A stretch of DNA of 64,000 bases from Plotosus lineatus (GCA_024760905.1 CM045729.1:62964580-63028579); one strand, 5' to 3'; shown: positions 35,039-47,602, counted from the stretch's first letter. The notes: generated by a model not told the origin, from the sequence alone. Numbers and translations: made by a program.

Positions 35039-35220
35039 CAGACACTCCCTGACTTACGTTCATCCGTTTTACGTTTTTTTTTTTTTTTTTTTTTTTTTTC
35101 GATTTTACATTTTTGTTTTCTTGGTTTTTTTCTTTAAAAAAGTCCAATTTTTGTTGAGATGTATCGACGTAGTACGCTGACGTAATGACGCTGCATTCAT
35201 TGTTTACAAACTACAGACTG
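35039..35220 (-). mobile_element. PG3 fragment
   Basis: Starts cagacactccctgacttacg after TA (35037-35038) and runs through a T run to gctgacgtaatgacgctgca. This equals the right portion of the 3058-3971 copy in reverse. It stops at the internal TA/TG tract. Confidence 0.65.
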
Positions 35221-35221
35221 A

Positions 35222-35353
<132 letters not shown>

Positions 35354-35944
35354 CAGTTATTGTAAGAACTCTCTTCGTGAAGGAAGCTAATTGTAAGAAC
35401 TCTCTCCGTGGAGGAAGCGCTTAGATAAACCTGCACGACCTGGATTCCTGCATCTCAACGTCTAGGAGTACTCCGGGAGCAACAGACAACGAACCACACG
35501 AGTGAAATCAGTCTGGTTTATTCATCAGAAGCTCCTCGAACACATGCAGTGTCCGCTTATTTATACAGAGGGATGTGCGTGCAAAGCAGTAATTGCGTGT
35601 TTACAAAGCATTAACATATATGTTTGTGCACTGCGGCACTTAACACTTGGGGGTGTGCATGCAAAGTAGTAATTGCATGTTCACAAAGCATTTCCATATA
35701 TATGTTTGTGCCCTGCGGCGCTTAACACTTGGCTAATTCCACTTCAAAGCAATTCCTCATTGTTACATTGTTACTTTCCGAATCCCACACCCGAACCGAA
35801 ACACGACACAGGAACACCCACCCAACAGTTTCATGTGCCTGGCGCACATGTCACAATTACAAGTAGAACAGGAAGCTTTAGATACACAGAAGTTACAATA
35901 CACACATAGTTGCATCTCATTTATCCTATCAATTTATTCCTTCA
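35354..35944 (-). mobile_element. 3' LTR of the endogenous retrovirus
   Basis: Read on the minus strand it begins tgaagg after a purine-rich tract (aaaaagagggga, reverse of 35945-35960). It contains two tandem U3 units of about 80 bp (35571-35652 and 35653-35731), a TATA-like tataaataag (about 35559-35569), a polyadenylation signal aataaa (35518-35523), and U5 ending ttcttaca. The last ~31 bp are duplicated (aagagagttcttaca and gagagagttcttaca), so the true end is at about 35354 or 35385. Order and spacing fit U3-R-U5. Confidence 0.7.
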
Positions 35945-36182
35945 ATCCCCTCTTTTTATACTATGAAATATGTATAAATTCTGTAGCGGCACGCCGGAGC
36001 CCTCTCTTTCTTGTGGCATTCCAGAGGTGGTTTTTTCTTCGTGTGGAATGTTGGACACCGTAGGGAAGAAACCAGGCCATGGTTGTGCCGAGGCTGGTGC
36101 TTGAAGGGCAGGCAGAGCCCCATCGCCCTTCGCCCACGTACCTCGGGGCTCCGTTAGCCTTCCCGTCCGGATGTATCCAAGC

Positions 36183-36213
<31 letters not shown>

Positions 36214-36508
36214 GACGTATTCTTGGGTCCGTAGTCATCGCCGAATGTATCCACAAACGTATTCTTGGGTCCACAGTCATCAACAGAGGCGGAGGGCAGG
36301 CGGGTATATCGGGGTTCGCTGAAGGAACTGGCCAGGACCTAGATTCGATTCATCAAACACCTAAAAATACTGGGTCCAAACACGCAAACCAACAACAAAC
36401 ATATACATACGGGAACAAGCATGGTTAAATACGGGGTAAACATGCCGAAAAGAGAGTGGAGGAATCCCTAGGCATAGTTTGGACTTTCGTCGCGTCACAG
36501 TTGGTCCG
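35945..36508 (-). other. Retroviral 3' region, uncertain coding
   Basis: Lies between the env start and the LTR. It contains a (CA)n tract (36184-36212) flanked by related units (cgtattcttgggtccgtagt, cgtattcttgggtccacagt). No transmembrane subunit is recognised, so most of env appears deleted. Confidence 0.4.
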
Positions 36509-36748
36509 CTACGTCACGCATTTTTTGTAAGTGGTGTAATTATCCCGTGCTGGGGTATATACATACGGGGTTCCTCCATCATGGGGAAAGAGAGAGCAAA
36601 CAATACATTCTTCCTGGGTCACATCTCGTTTTACCGTGAAATTTAAATACTGCCAGAACATGTTATTTTCTGGATGACGGTAATGTATGCACCAACCCGG
36701 GACCACGCATAGTAGCCCGATTAAGAGCAGGGCATAAGAGGTATACAT
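36509..36748 (-). pseudogene. Probable N-terminal remnant of retroviral env (about 79 aa)
   Basis: The frame starts about 180 bp beyond the end of pol on the same strand, where env is expected. It opens with a signal-peptide-like hydrophobic stretch (LLLIGLLCVVP, residues 7-17) and has two N-x-T/S sites (NFT, NYT) and a CxxC-like ECIVC. It ends at a stop after 79 residues, with no furin site, fusion peptide or membrane anchor following. Identity rests on position and signal peptide, not on a recognised env motif. An unrelated secreted-protein-like frame is possible. Confidence 0.4.
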
Positions 36749-36926
36749 AAGTTGGATTTTAAATGGGCGTTATCCGACCCGTGTGCGAGATGTGGTGGTG
36801 ATACTTAGGTATCTGGATCAGGTCAAGACGAGTAAGTCATTCACCCCAGAAGGGCTGGTATCTCGAGACCTGAAAGAGAGGTAAATGAGGACAAAAATTT
36901 CACAAATACAAAGTGCACTTAATACA

Positions 36927-39386
36927 TCATTGCGGACTTTTCTTCAGCCTGGTAGCATGGATCCACTGTGGAAAGAGGTCAGTTAGTACGGCGGTATGAG
37001 TAACAGCGAGTATCTCCGTGGGATCACTGTAAGGGGTGTCTCTCAAAGGGGAATTTAGTTTCGCAAATTTTTTGACCAGCACCTTGTCTCCTACCTTGAA
37101 GGCGTGAGTGCTAGTGTCTGCCGGGACCGAAGTATTCTGATTAGTGCATTTCCAATAGTCGTTTAGGACCTTAACAAGGCCCACGGCATACTCGCTCATG
37201 TGTATATCTAAGTCTTCCGTCCCCAAAGCCTGCTTTCCCTTCCTCCAAGGAGCGGGAAAGGGTCTCCCCATTACCACTTCATAAGGAGATAGATTCCCTA
37301 AGGCCACCTGAGAGGTCATTCGCAGATCCGCCAAAACCACGGGTAGTACTGAAACCCAATTCCTTGATCCAGTGGTGTGCATTGCCTTCCGTAATTTCCC
37401 TTTAATTGTTCTGTTTGTTCGTTCCACGATTCCGGAGGACTGAGGGTGATATGGGACATGGAAATGCCAATTGATTTTTAGCTCTTGGGCCAACAGTTGA
37501 GTGACTTTTGAGGTGAATGGTGTGCCTTTGTCTGAATCAATTCCCAACGGGAGGCCATATCTGGGAATAATTTCCTGTGATAACTTTTGAACCACTACTC
37601 GGGCGTTTTCATTCCCACATGGGAAAGCTTCGACCCACCGGGAAAATTTATCCACGATAACCAATAGATATTTAAAGGGGCCCTGCCGGGGCATGTGAGT
37701 AAAATCTATCTGCCACTCCTGGAAGGGCGTATCTGGTTTCGGCAGATGCTGATGTGATGCATGTGGTTTGGATACATTGTTCTGTGCACAAATCAGGCAT
37801 TTGTCCAGAATGCTGTGTACCGTAGAGGCTAGTTGTCGTATACAAAAATCTTTTTCCATATCTGTCACCACCCCTCTTCGACCGCGATGTGTAGGCCCGT
37901 GAAACTCGCGGACGAGGAAAGGAAGACAGTGCGTGGGCAGGCATAAGCGACCGGTTGAATCGAGTAGAATGCCGTCCCTCGAGGGCTGAGAGCCATAAGA
38001 AGACCAAAAATCAGTGTCTTCTGTGGACGCCGAGGACTGAAGGGATTTCAGTTGGTGGAGAGGGTCAGTGTGAGCCATGGCAGAGCGTAAACGTTTGTCA
38101 TAAAAGGAACAGTTCAGGATCCATTGGCGGCAGTAGTTAATGAGGCCCAGGAAAGCAAGGAGCACCTGTTTCGTGGCAGGCTTCTGAGTGTCCACTATGA
38201 TCTTGACGCGATCCTGAGTAAGGCGTTTTGTCCCGTGAGAGAGTTCATAGCCCAGGTATATGACAGTCAGTAGGCAAAACTGTAGCTTGGGCTTTGAAAC
38301 CTTGAAACCCTTCTTTTCCAGTAAGAGGAACAGTTGAGCGGCTGCATCAAGACAAATTTCATAAGTTAGGCCGGACACCAGGAGGTCGTCGGCGTAGGAG
38401 TGGACACAGGAACCCACGGGAACGTCGAGAGACCCCAGTGCGTCCCTAACCACAGCCAAGAAAACAGCAGGAGAGTCTATGAACCCGTGAGGTAATCTAG
38501 TCCACGTGTACTGTCGCTGCCGGTGTGTGAAAGCGAAGAGGGGCTGTGTGTTGGGCTCAACAGGGATACTAAAAAACGCCGAGCACAGGTCAATCACGGA
38601 GAAACGGGTATGGTCGCAAGGAATGGAAGCCATAATAGAGGGCACGTCCGGGACGACCGGCGAGACTGGGATGACGAGCTCATTAATTTTTCTGAGATCC
38701 TGGGTTAGGCGCCAAGAACCGTCCGGCTTGGGAACCGGATTCACAGGAGTGTTATAAGGGCTTGTGCACGGCACGATGATACCCTGTTCCAGAAGAGAGG
38801 CCAAAATGGTGTCGATACCCAACATTTTTTGAGGCGATAAGGGGTATTGTCGGATGTACACGGGCAAAATGTGCTTAATGGTAGCTTCATACGGAACGCA
38901 GTCCACACAACCCACGTCATTCTTATGTTCTGCCCAAAGATTGGTGGGCAGCGTGTCGAGTACAGGGGGCGAGGTGGAACTCGCCACGCACGCCGAATTA
39001 ACGTTAAAAGGCAAGGGCTGCGCTTGCAATGACAACAGAGAAACAGGGGAGGTGTCGCACGTTTGAATGGTCATGCTCGAGCCCTGGAAAGAGATTAGAA
39101 ACCCCAGAATGCTCATGAGATCGCGGCCCAACAAATTAAAAGGGCATTCGGACATATGTACAAAGGAGTAGGATATTTGCAATGTATCAAGCGTAGGGTC
39201 ATCAGGAAAACATAAAAGAAGGGGCGGCGTATATGGGGAGGAGAAGGGGACCCCATCTATACCCACAGAGCTGGTAGACCTGGAGGAGACAGCACCCTGG
39301 TAGTCCCTGCCTAGGGAGGATAGGGTCGCACCGCTATCGATAACAAAAAGATATTCTACCCCAGTTAGTGACGTGGGAGAGATCAC
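36927..39386 (-). pseudogene. pol: Endogenous retrovirus pol: protease, RT and integrase, RNase H missing (819 codons)
   Basis: The open frame holds, in order: an aspartic protease (active-site DSGA at residues 17-20, second motif LLGRDL near 85-90); reverse transcriptase (PKPDGSWRLTQDLRKIN about 219-235, catalytic D266 in VIDL, LPHGF 298-302, YADD 331-334); and integrase (zinc-binding H495, H500, C530, C533; catalytic D561, D619, E655 with exactly 35 residues between the last two; C-terminal WIHATRLK). The family normally has connection and RNase H domains of about 200-plus residues between RT and integrase. Here RT thumb sequence (about residue 450) passes directly into the integrase N-terminal extension, so the deletion is in frame. 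RT and integrase motifs resemble gamma/epsilon-type (class I) retroviruses. The first codon is GTG and a UAG (39408-39410) lies 8 codons upstream. An element relic, defective for RNase H. Confidence 0.88.
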
Positions 39387-39609
39387 AAGCTCCTTCCCGT
39401 CGGGAGACTAGATAAACCGTAAATTGCGCGCGCAAGGTTTTTAACGCGTCGGGATTATCCCTCCAATAGAGCGAGGAACGACGCCCCGCTTCCCCGCCGT
39501 CCTCTTCTATTTTTTCCTTTTCCTTACTCACTAATTTGGGTTTGGGGACATTCTGAGTCACCCTCTTTGGTTCGAAGAGTTTCTTAAGTTGTAACCAGTA
39601 TGAGCGCAT
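39334..39609 (-). pseudogene. Gag/pol junction remnant (91 codons)
   Basis: A Lys/Glu-rich frame (KEKEKIEEDGG) overlaps the beginning of pol by about 50 bp in another frame and stops there. It is probably the end of gag or the gag-pol linker. The retroviral sequence ends at about 39609, next to a SINE tail scrap; the 5' LTR, leader and almost all of gag are absent. Confidence 0.4.
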
Positions 39610-39629
39610 TTCATACCATTTTACATAAA

Positions 39630-39692
39630 CCTCATAAGCCTCCCCATGGCCCTAATTAGGATTAACCAGTTCACAGAATGAATGAATGAATA
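39630..39692 (+). repeat. Type II SINE tail scrap
   Basis: cctccccatggccctaattaggattaa..., then (TGAA)n. It marks the 5' boundary of the retroviral remnant. Confidence 0.6.
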
Positions 39693-40753
39693 ATTATGCA
39701 CCATTAAAAACATACTTTATTTCATGCTATATTCTGTTTCTTCTAATAGATGCTTCAAATCCTCTCTAGTAAAAGATAACGTAAAATTTAAACATGCAAC
39801 CATCCAGTCTAGCCATTCTGCTCTCACTATTCTCAACAAAGGATTTCCAGTCACAGCTTCACACAGTTCACTCACACACTCATTTATGTACATTATAGAA
39901 ACTATGGCAGTCTAACATTCTGTGCGGTAGTGTGAAAGAATGGGACAGACAATAATGTCAGATCGTGGTTATACAATCTAATAGACTATTGAATATCAGT
40001 CAGATCTCTGTTTTAAAAGATTGCTGATTTCATACGTATGTATGAGGAAGTGTCTTTTTCCATAGACACGCCACGTACTTTCATTTTCACTCATCACATA
40101 CATTTCAGGAACCCAACCCATTGTGTTTATGTAATTTCAGTGTTTGCCACAAAATTAGATCATATTCGTGGTGTTTGCATGGATTTGGAGCATATGCCCT
40201 TGGAAGGTTGCCCACCCAAGTTTTCTTAGATTAATTATTACAGGAAATACAGTGTACGAGGTGCTTCATAGCAAATACTGATGTCTCTCTCTTCTGTCGT
40301 TGCAGCTCAAAGGCTGACACCTACCCCACTCTCCACCCCCACCTCAGTTTTTTTTTCTTCTTTTTTTTGTCTCGAGATAAGCTATGAGGCATGGGTAGAA
40401 TGTCTGTCATGTAGCAATGAGCACTCAGGGAAATTTGAGATGACGACTACAAATCAGCCGCTGTGAACTGTGTACCACCAGGGTAAACTTATCTGTGTCT
40501 GCTGTAAGCCACAGTTCTCTGACTTCTCACAGCCTGAATGCACTTCAATTAGAGGCACACAAAGGAAGGGTAATGGAGTCTTACTACAAAGTCGTGAGCA
40601 TTTACCCAAGGTGTAATGCCAAGATACACCGCCATTCAGATGGTGGAGCTGATGCATGTCCCAGAAAAACATAAAATATAAAATAAGCCATACATACAGA
40701 CTTGTGAAGAGTTGTGTCACAGCCCAATGTGTTGAATTAGGGGTCTTTAGCTG

Positions 40754-40755
<2 letters not shown>
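39693..40755. other. No gene or clear repeat recognised
   Basis: Unique-looking sequence with a short T-rich run near 40350. Confidence 0.4.

Positions 40756-40807
<52 letters not shown>
40756..40807. repeat. (CA)n microsatellite
   Basis: About 26 CA units. Confidence 0.98.
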
Positions 40808-40810
<3 letters not shown>

Positions 40811-40898
40811 TCATTAATTCAGATTGATTAAATTTTAGTCTATATGAAAGAATGTCTTCTGTTTCTAGTGTTGGTTTCCTGTTTTTATTTATTTAATC

Positions 40899-42473
40899 CA
40901 GTGGTTCCTAACCTGGGTTCGATGGAACCCGAGGGGTTCGGTGAGTCAGTCTCAGGGGTTCGGCGGAGGTCAAGACACACACCTGACTCATATTCATGAC
41001 GACACCCCCCGCTTGGCCATCACTGGCTGCAGGTGATCACGCTACATTGATTGGCCAATCTGTGCTTGCAGGAAATTTGGTGTGCTCAGTAGTCGAATTG
41101 TGACTGTTGTGATGGTACGTCATGTGATTTCTTTCTTAATGGTTTAATCCATACTATGTTGAGTAAAAAAAGAAAGTTGTCGGACGAATATGTACAACAT
41201 GGATTCACATATATAACGGAACGTGATGTTAGTCGGCGTTCTATCTGCATGATTTGCAAAGTAGGATCAACCCTGTGCTGACTGACGTATACGTACATGT
41301 ATATGTACATATAATATCAATAAATACATATTCAATACTATAAATGCTTATAATAACAATTAAACATTCAAAAATAATGCGTAAGATGTAAATAACACAA
41401 ATACACACACATACAGACGCACGCGCGTACGCACTCAGATGCGCACCTCACATAAAAACGTAAGTATAGTAAAACCGCCGCTGACGAACGCTTAAGCTCA
41501 CGAACTTTTCGCCTCAAGAACATTAAATTTGCAAGCATATAGTCTCTGCTGACGAACTAGTTTTCGGCGGACGAATCAAACCACGCGGTCGAACAGCGCC
41601 ACGGTGGCGGCCACGAGAAGCTGACGTACGGCTCACGGCGTCACAGTTCGTCACACCCCTTTCTTTGAGTGCGGAAGTGGTTTGTGTTTGATAGACATTT
41701 TGGACCATATTGAGTGTTTTGCTATTATGGGACCGAAAAAGACCCACCACAGGCGGAGATCATTGAAAAACACGAACGAGGTGTGCGTTTGTGTGACTCA
41801 GCGTCCCAGTACCAGTACGCTAAGTCTACCATTGCTCCCATCCTTAAGAACAAGGAAGCTATTAAGGGTGCGTGTGTGGCTAAGGGTGTTTCCAAACAGT
41901 AGGCGTTTCCAAACTCTCCTTCCAAACAGTAAGTCCCTCCCTCCCTCCTCCTCCCACTCCATTCCATCAAGCCATCAACTACCATCACAAAGGTAAATAA
42001 AACGACTTTATTATACAGTACAGTTTATTTCTTTAATTACAATACAATAGCACATTTATTATACATAAAATAAGGTATATTTTTGTGTAGTTTTAAGGCT
42101 TATTTAGTAGAAAAATATGTTTTATGGGGACCTAGGAACGGATTATTCTCATTTTAATGGTTTCTTATGGGAAATAAATGTTCGGAAGACGAACTTTTCG
42201 CCTTACACACACTTTCTGGGAACCAATTATGTTCGTGAGCAGAGGTATCACTGTATTTGTGATGGGGGAGTTCATGCATTGTATTGGTTTTGTTCTTTGA
42301 ACACAGTGATGTTAATGCAAGGTTCATTTTGGTGCCCCAGTAAAAACATATACCTATGTCTTGAATTTGAAAAAAAAAAAAATCATATTTTATTTTTCAC
42401 TAAAGAAGGGTTCGGTGAATAAGCATATGAAACGGGTGGGGTTAAGTACCACCAACAAGGTTAAGAAACACTG
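40899..42473. mobile_element. hAT-type element, host of PG1 copy 3
   Basis: The left end cagtggttcctaacctgggt and the inverted right end (reverse complement cagtgtttcttaaccttgtt) are hAT-like. The 8-bp flanks atttaatc and gtttactc agree at 6 of 8. Inner sequence repeats ggggttcggtgagtc / ggttcggtgaataag near both ends. No transposase is recognised in the ~790 bp that is not PG1. Confidence 0.8.
41467..42253 (+). mobile_element. PG1 pogo/Tigger-like element, copy 3 (787 bp)
   Basis: Opposite orientation to copies 1 and 2, TA-flanked (41465-41466, 42254-42255), nested in the hAT element. The helix-turn-helix coding stretch (about 41742-41900, ending in VSKQ) is present, but small deletions before it shift the frame. 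Confidence 0.92.
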
Positions 42474-43284
42474 GTTTACTCTATTTGAGCCCACTTGTAT
42501 GTACGGTTTGGTAATACAAATGTTAAGATTTGTTCTGACAATAAAACAACCTTTAAATGTGTAAAAGAGAGAGCGGTGACATTCATCTGTCTCTGCACCA
42601 GATTGTGGGGAGTGAACTGAGATTAGTGAGATGGGAGCTCAGTCTGGGCTAGAATGCAGTGCCTCTTCTGGGCTTGAAATGATATAAGCACAGCATGTAT
42701 CTGTGTGTAATTATAGGCCTGGCTCTGAGTGTAGTGCAGTACTGGGCAGTAGAGCTTCGAGGCATCACTTGACTGTGTGTGTTCTAGTCAGGTGGCTGCT
42801 ATAAAAAGCTCTCATTTTCACCTTGACAATGGTGTAGTGGTGTGTCTAGTGTTTGTTGAGCAATGGCTGATTTACTTATTTATTTATTGTATGTGTGTGT
42901 TTATGTGTAAAACTGTTGGTTTCTCTTTGTGTAGTGCTTGCATAAAAGTTAAAGTGATAATGAGATATAAATCTTGTAACCAGTCCAGCATTCACTAGCA
43001 TTCACCTATAGTTGGGTTCACGCTAAACATGATCAAATCTTTTTCTAATATTAATAGTCATTATTGGTAAATATTAACCCAAAGATTGTAAGTTGGAATT
43101 CAGGTTAATGGCCCAGCCATCCGTGAACACGAGTCCATGAGACTTAAATGGCCGAGCTCTCATGGGAGGGATTAATGGCATATGCTCACTTTCCTGTCAC
43201 TCACAGTGATTGGCAGCCAATCATGGGCATCTGTAAGCTCATTCATACAAGGGGGTGCTCCAAGTGTGTTAGAATACACATGCT
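42474..43284. other. No gene or clear repeat recognised
   Basis: Unique-looking sequence. Confidence 0.4.
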
Positions 43285-43626
43285 TGCTTTTCCTTTCGGC
43301 TTTTCCCTTTTTTCTAGGGGTCGCCACGCGAATCATCTGATTTGCATGTTTGATTTGGCATAGGTTTTTATGTCGGATGCCCTTCCTGACACAACCCTTT
43401 TAGCAAGGGACAGAAATACGCTGACGGCTATGCAGCTCCTCTTTACGAAAGGCAAGAATGGTTCTTTTACATGAACCTCTCACCATAGACAGTGAGAGAC
43501 ATAGCCGGCCTTTGATAACCCAGTTAGCTGCACTGGGGCGGACAGTGACAACCTTGTGGGGAGTGGCACTCGAACCCCCAACCTTAGGATCAGTGATCCA
43601 GCGCCCTTTACCACCAGGCCACCACT
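43285..43626 (-). repeat. SINE-A copy, type I tail
   Basis: A full-length reverse copy from ttcctttcggcttttccc to the head end ggccaccactgag. Confidence 0.9.
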
Positions 43627-44290
43627 GAGCTAGAATGGTTAAATACACATGCAAGCCATATGAAAAGTGGCGTGGCGGGGCGGGGTGGGGCGGGGTGGGG
43701 GTGGGGGGGGGATAGTGTTGCATGCTAAAGAGGGGGCATGTGCATACTTTCACCCCCACCCCCCTCAGTTGGTGGTGTCCTGAGATGGGGAAGGCAATAC
43801 TTGCTGGGTGGGAATTGGATGAGATTGAATTAGGCAGAAAAGTGGAGAATAATAAAAAATATGTGAAATAGGTTACAATTTCAAAACAGGCATTTATTAT
43901 TTTGAAGAGTAGATAATGAGAACAACTGTAGTGATGGTAAAAATTCACACGGCATACAAATTAATCTCATCAATAAAAAATTAAAGGCTGTGTATTAAAA
44001 CCTTAATAATGTATTTCCCTAAATACAAAATAAACAGCAAAGAAACAAAAGCAAAAAAAAAACAAAAAAAACAACCAACCCAAAAGATGAAGTTAAATGT
44101 AAGTTGATTGAATTGCATTGGCCAGGAGAAGGAACTAATCCAGATCTTAAAAACTCACTCATCATGAGTCAGCATTTCTGCTTGAGCAGTTAATTATTGC
44201 ACAGACAATGAAGTGCTTTGTAGAACCTCTGGTAAATGTAAGAGAAGTTCCAGAAAGTTAATTCCTCTCATGGAAGACTAGCCACAGATT
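43627..44290. other. G-rich patch and unique-looking sequence
   Basis: A GGGGC/GGGGT-rich patch lies at 43670-43715. The rest is AT-rich with no gene. Confidence 0.45.
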
Positions 44291-44291
44291 T

Positions 44292-44602
<311 letters not shown>

Positions 44603-44607
<5 letters not shown>

Positions 44608-46154
44608 GATGCTTGGTGTGCACAGGCCTTTTATCAAATGTTTTTTTTTCTTTTTATCTTTTGGCAACCTTTAAATGTTCTAAGAGAGAATTTCATTAGA
44701 ATTTTGGTACAATGCTATGACCTGCTGCAAGAATTGTGGCGACTTTCTGCAAGACTGGTCTAGGATTTGCTGCAAAATTGGTGGTGATACAGTGGCATTT
44801 CAGTTTTTCAGTCATAGGTCATGCTCATGCAAATAATATAATCGCATGTCAATCACAATCATCTATTATTCAAAGTAAGCCTAAAGTTGGGGGTCTGGAA
44901 CGCCGACAAAATTTGAAAGTCGCAAAGGCTCAGGTTAACCTTAAATGGCCCTTCCAAAACCATGCGTCCACTCCACATGTACAAGCTCTATTCTGTTTCC
45001 AGGGTCATGCATGGTAAGCTGAGAAGGGACACACAGGTGCATTTAATTTGAATATTTCCTCGCAGACCATAAGGCAGCGATTGGTCTGTTTTTACAATTT
45101 CACAGTGGCCACAAATGATGTAAATTTTTTTGCTGACCTTTTCAGATCTCATAATCTATTGATTGGCATCAGGGTGTAAAGATATTTTAACTGGTTAAAA
45201 TATTTGTATTTTATGTTTTAAATATTTTGTGTGTTTTGTCTGGGTGGGTACTGCCTAGATTTTTTTAATGCGGTATATTGCGATTTCTAGCATGTATTGC
45301 GATATGTATATTGTGATATATTGGAAGAAGAATTTTAAATTAAAAGTGAGCCTGTTCTTGACAGCATTTATTGTTAATTTCAAAAAGAGAAATCAACAAC
45401 ATTAAAAACGTTGTTTTTAGCCATTAAAATAAAAATTCTAATAATCAGAAAAAAATCTACTCGTAAAAATGCAATGTTTTAAACTTTGGCACAAACATTA
45501 ACACTGAAATAGAACTGCATATTGAGCAAGATAAGATATTTAAATATATTAAATACACATAACAAATATTAGAATAAGGTAAGTGCATCTAGTGCTTTCA
45601 TTCGCATATTGTGAAGCCTTAATCATTGATGGATGCATATTACTATTATTAAGGCGGGATTAAAGGTGGCGCATCATCCGCACATGTGCAAAACTGTATC
45701 ATGGATGAGTAGACCTCATCAGACCCTATGAGCACTAGATTGGTTTATTTATATCTAACAATATTAACATTACATGTATATACATATATTAATGCCATCA
45801 TAGCGATGCGCATAGGCCTGCTGGACACGTGCCGCACATGTTACACAGTGACACTGACGGCTCAGCAAAGTCCGTCAAACTTTCTAACTTTACAATAATA
45901 ACATGCAATATTGTTTATCATATAAATCACATTAATATTATCATTATGCTGAAGAGAAGTGGAATGTAATTTACTGGAATCTGGGACCGATTTGGAGCAT
46001 GTTGAGCCTGAGGCTGAGTCCGCAAGTTGTGTGACGTCATTTTTTTCCAGAGTCAACAGATATTATTGCCGTGTTAAGCAAAAAAAAAAAACCATGCATG
46101 TTTAATGTGGCTTGTTGGAGATCAGGTTCATGTGACAGCTTCCCTCTTTTGCGC
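44603..46154. other. No gene or clear repeat recognised
   Basis: 1.5 kb of AT-rich sequence. A gcgatatgtatattgtgata patch near 45300 resembles no element I can name. Confidence 0.4.
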
Positions 46155-46459
46155 TTCACATATTGTAAGCGTTGATTGGCTGTTTTGAGCTTCATGTAAA
46201 GTAACTCGGTATAAATAAGTGACTTATTTGAAATTAATGTTGATATTATTTGATATATTTGATATTATTTTGCAATGTTACGTTTATAATAATTGATTTA
46301 GGGGTGTTTTATGAGATACAGTAATGGTATTTATGGATGTATAGTACAGTATGAGTGTCATACGTCACACGTCATACGTCACTGTAACAACTTACGTTCA
46401 CTTTCAACTTACGTTCGGCCGTCCGGATCCAAATAAAAACGTAAGTCGGGGAGCATCTG
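46155..46459 (-). mobile_element. PG3 copy, 5' part missing
   Basis: Ends ...acgtaagtcggggagcatctg followed by TA (46460-46461). The sequence tattgtaagcgttgattggc corresponds in reverse to 3300-3350 of the longer copy. The opposite terminal repeat is lost. Confidence 0.8.
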
Positions 46460-46461
46460 TA

Positions 46462-47524
46462 CTTCCATTTCAATTAGTGGGAATAGCTGAAGTTTTTTTT
46501 TACTGTTCCAAAGTTTTCTGAATGCACGTCAAAGGCTTCAGAGTATCGCGATGTGTATTGTTTGCATGTTAGAACCGTTAAAACCAATAAACCAGTTTTA
46601 TTGCGCAGATTTAGTGTTTTGTGAGACGCATGTGTTTTTGCCTTTTATCAAGTGTTGTTAGCCATGCTTTTACATACAGGTTTGACATACAACTTTACAT
46701 ACAATACGAGTAAAAACTTTAGTACGCCCCTAGAACTCTGTGCTCACAGGTCTCTTTGGTTGCCATGGATTTAAATCAGCTTTCTGTGAGTAACCCACAT
46801 TATGCAGTATTAAAAACACAATAAAACTCACACTCATCAATTATCGCTGCTGTTTATCTTTCAAGAGCATGGGAAAGCTATGTGTGGCCCAATTTAAAAT
46901 TGAATTTCACTATCTGTGTTGTTCACAAGTGCCTGTGGCTGGTGGGGTTGCTAATTGGATCACTGCTGAATGCCGGCTACTGTATTTTTATCAAACTAGC
47001 CAAATCTATTAACAAAAAAAAAAAAAACTGTGCTCCCACTATCATTATAGTAGTGCATTTTGTTAATAGAAGTTCCTCACAATGCTTCCCATTCATGGAT
47101 AGTACAAAAAACACCCCAGGTCCCTTTAGATGACTCACAGAACTGAGCTGAATACATATTCACACTTTAGGTAGTGCAAAAGATGTCATTCAACATGAAC
47201 CATTAAACACTTAACTTTTTTCTTTTTTTAATTTTGGAGCTTCAAGTGCTTGCTGTGAGTATAGACTTTTGAGAATTGATGGCATCTGAATGGTCCCCTA
47301 TATGATGATGTAATCAGTCATGTCTGCATGAGTCAAAACCACTTTGGAAGTGTATATGGAACAGAATCTCAATTCTATGTTGGTTTTCTACACTGGATTG
47401 AATTAATTTTAAAAATATGACAAAAAAAGGTCAAAACATCTCAATGTCATTGGAGGTTTACTGTTTAAAACTTCACTCCAAATAAATAAACATGCTCAGA
47501 TTGAAGAAGAAATAACTGTTTTTA
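46462..47524. other. No gene or clear repeat recognised
   Basis: Unique-looking sequence. Confidence 0.4.
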
Positions 47525-47602
47525 AAAGATTTTGTTTACGGACCGGTATCAAATGATCCACGGACCGGTACCGGTCTATGGACCGGTGGTTGCGGACCCC
47601 TG
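47525..47602. mobile_element. hAT right-end fragment
   Basis: Repeated cggaccggt motifs and the end ggttgcggacccctg match the right end of the hAT MITE at 49410-49813. The left part is missing. Confidence 0.75.

Noticed and set aside
43670..43760. G-rich patch as a quadruplex-type regulatory element
   Set aside because: Compositionally possible but with no gene or promoter nearby; treated as simple sequence.
47525..47602. A complete hAT element ending here
   Set aside because: Only the right end is present; no left terminal repeat or matching 8-bp duplication was found upstream.
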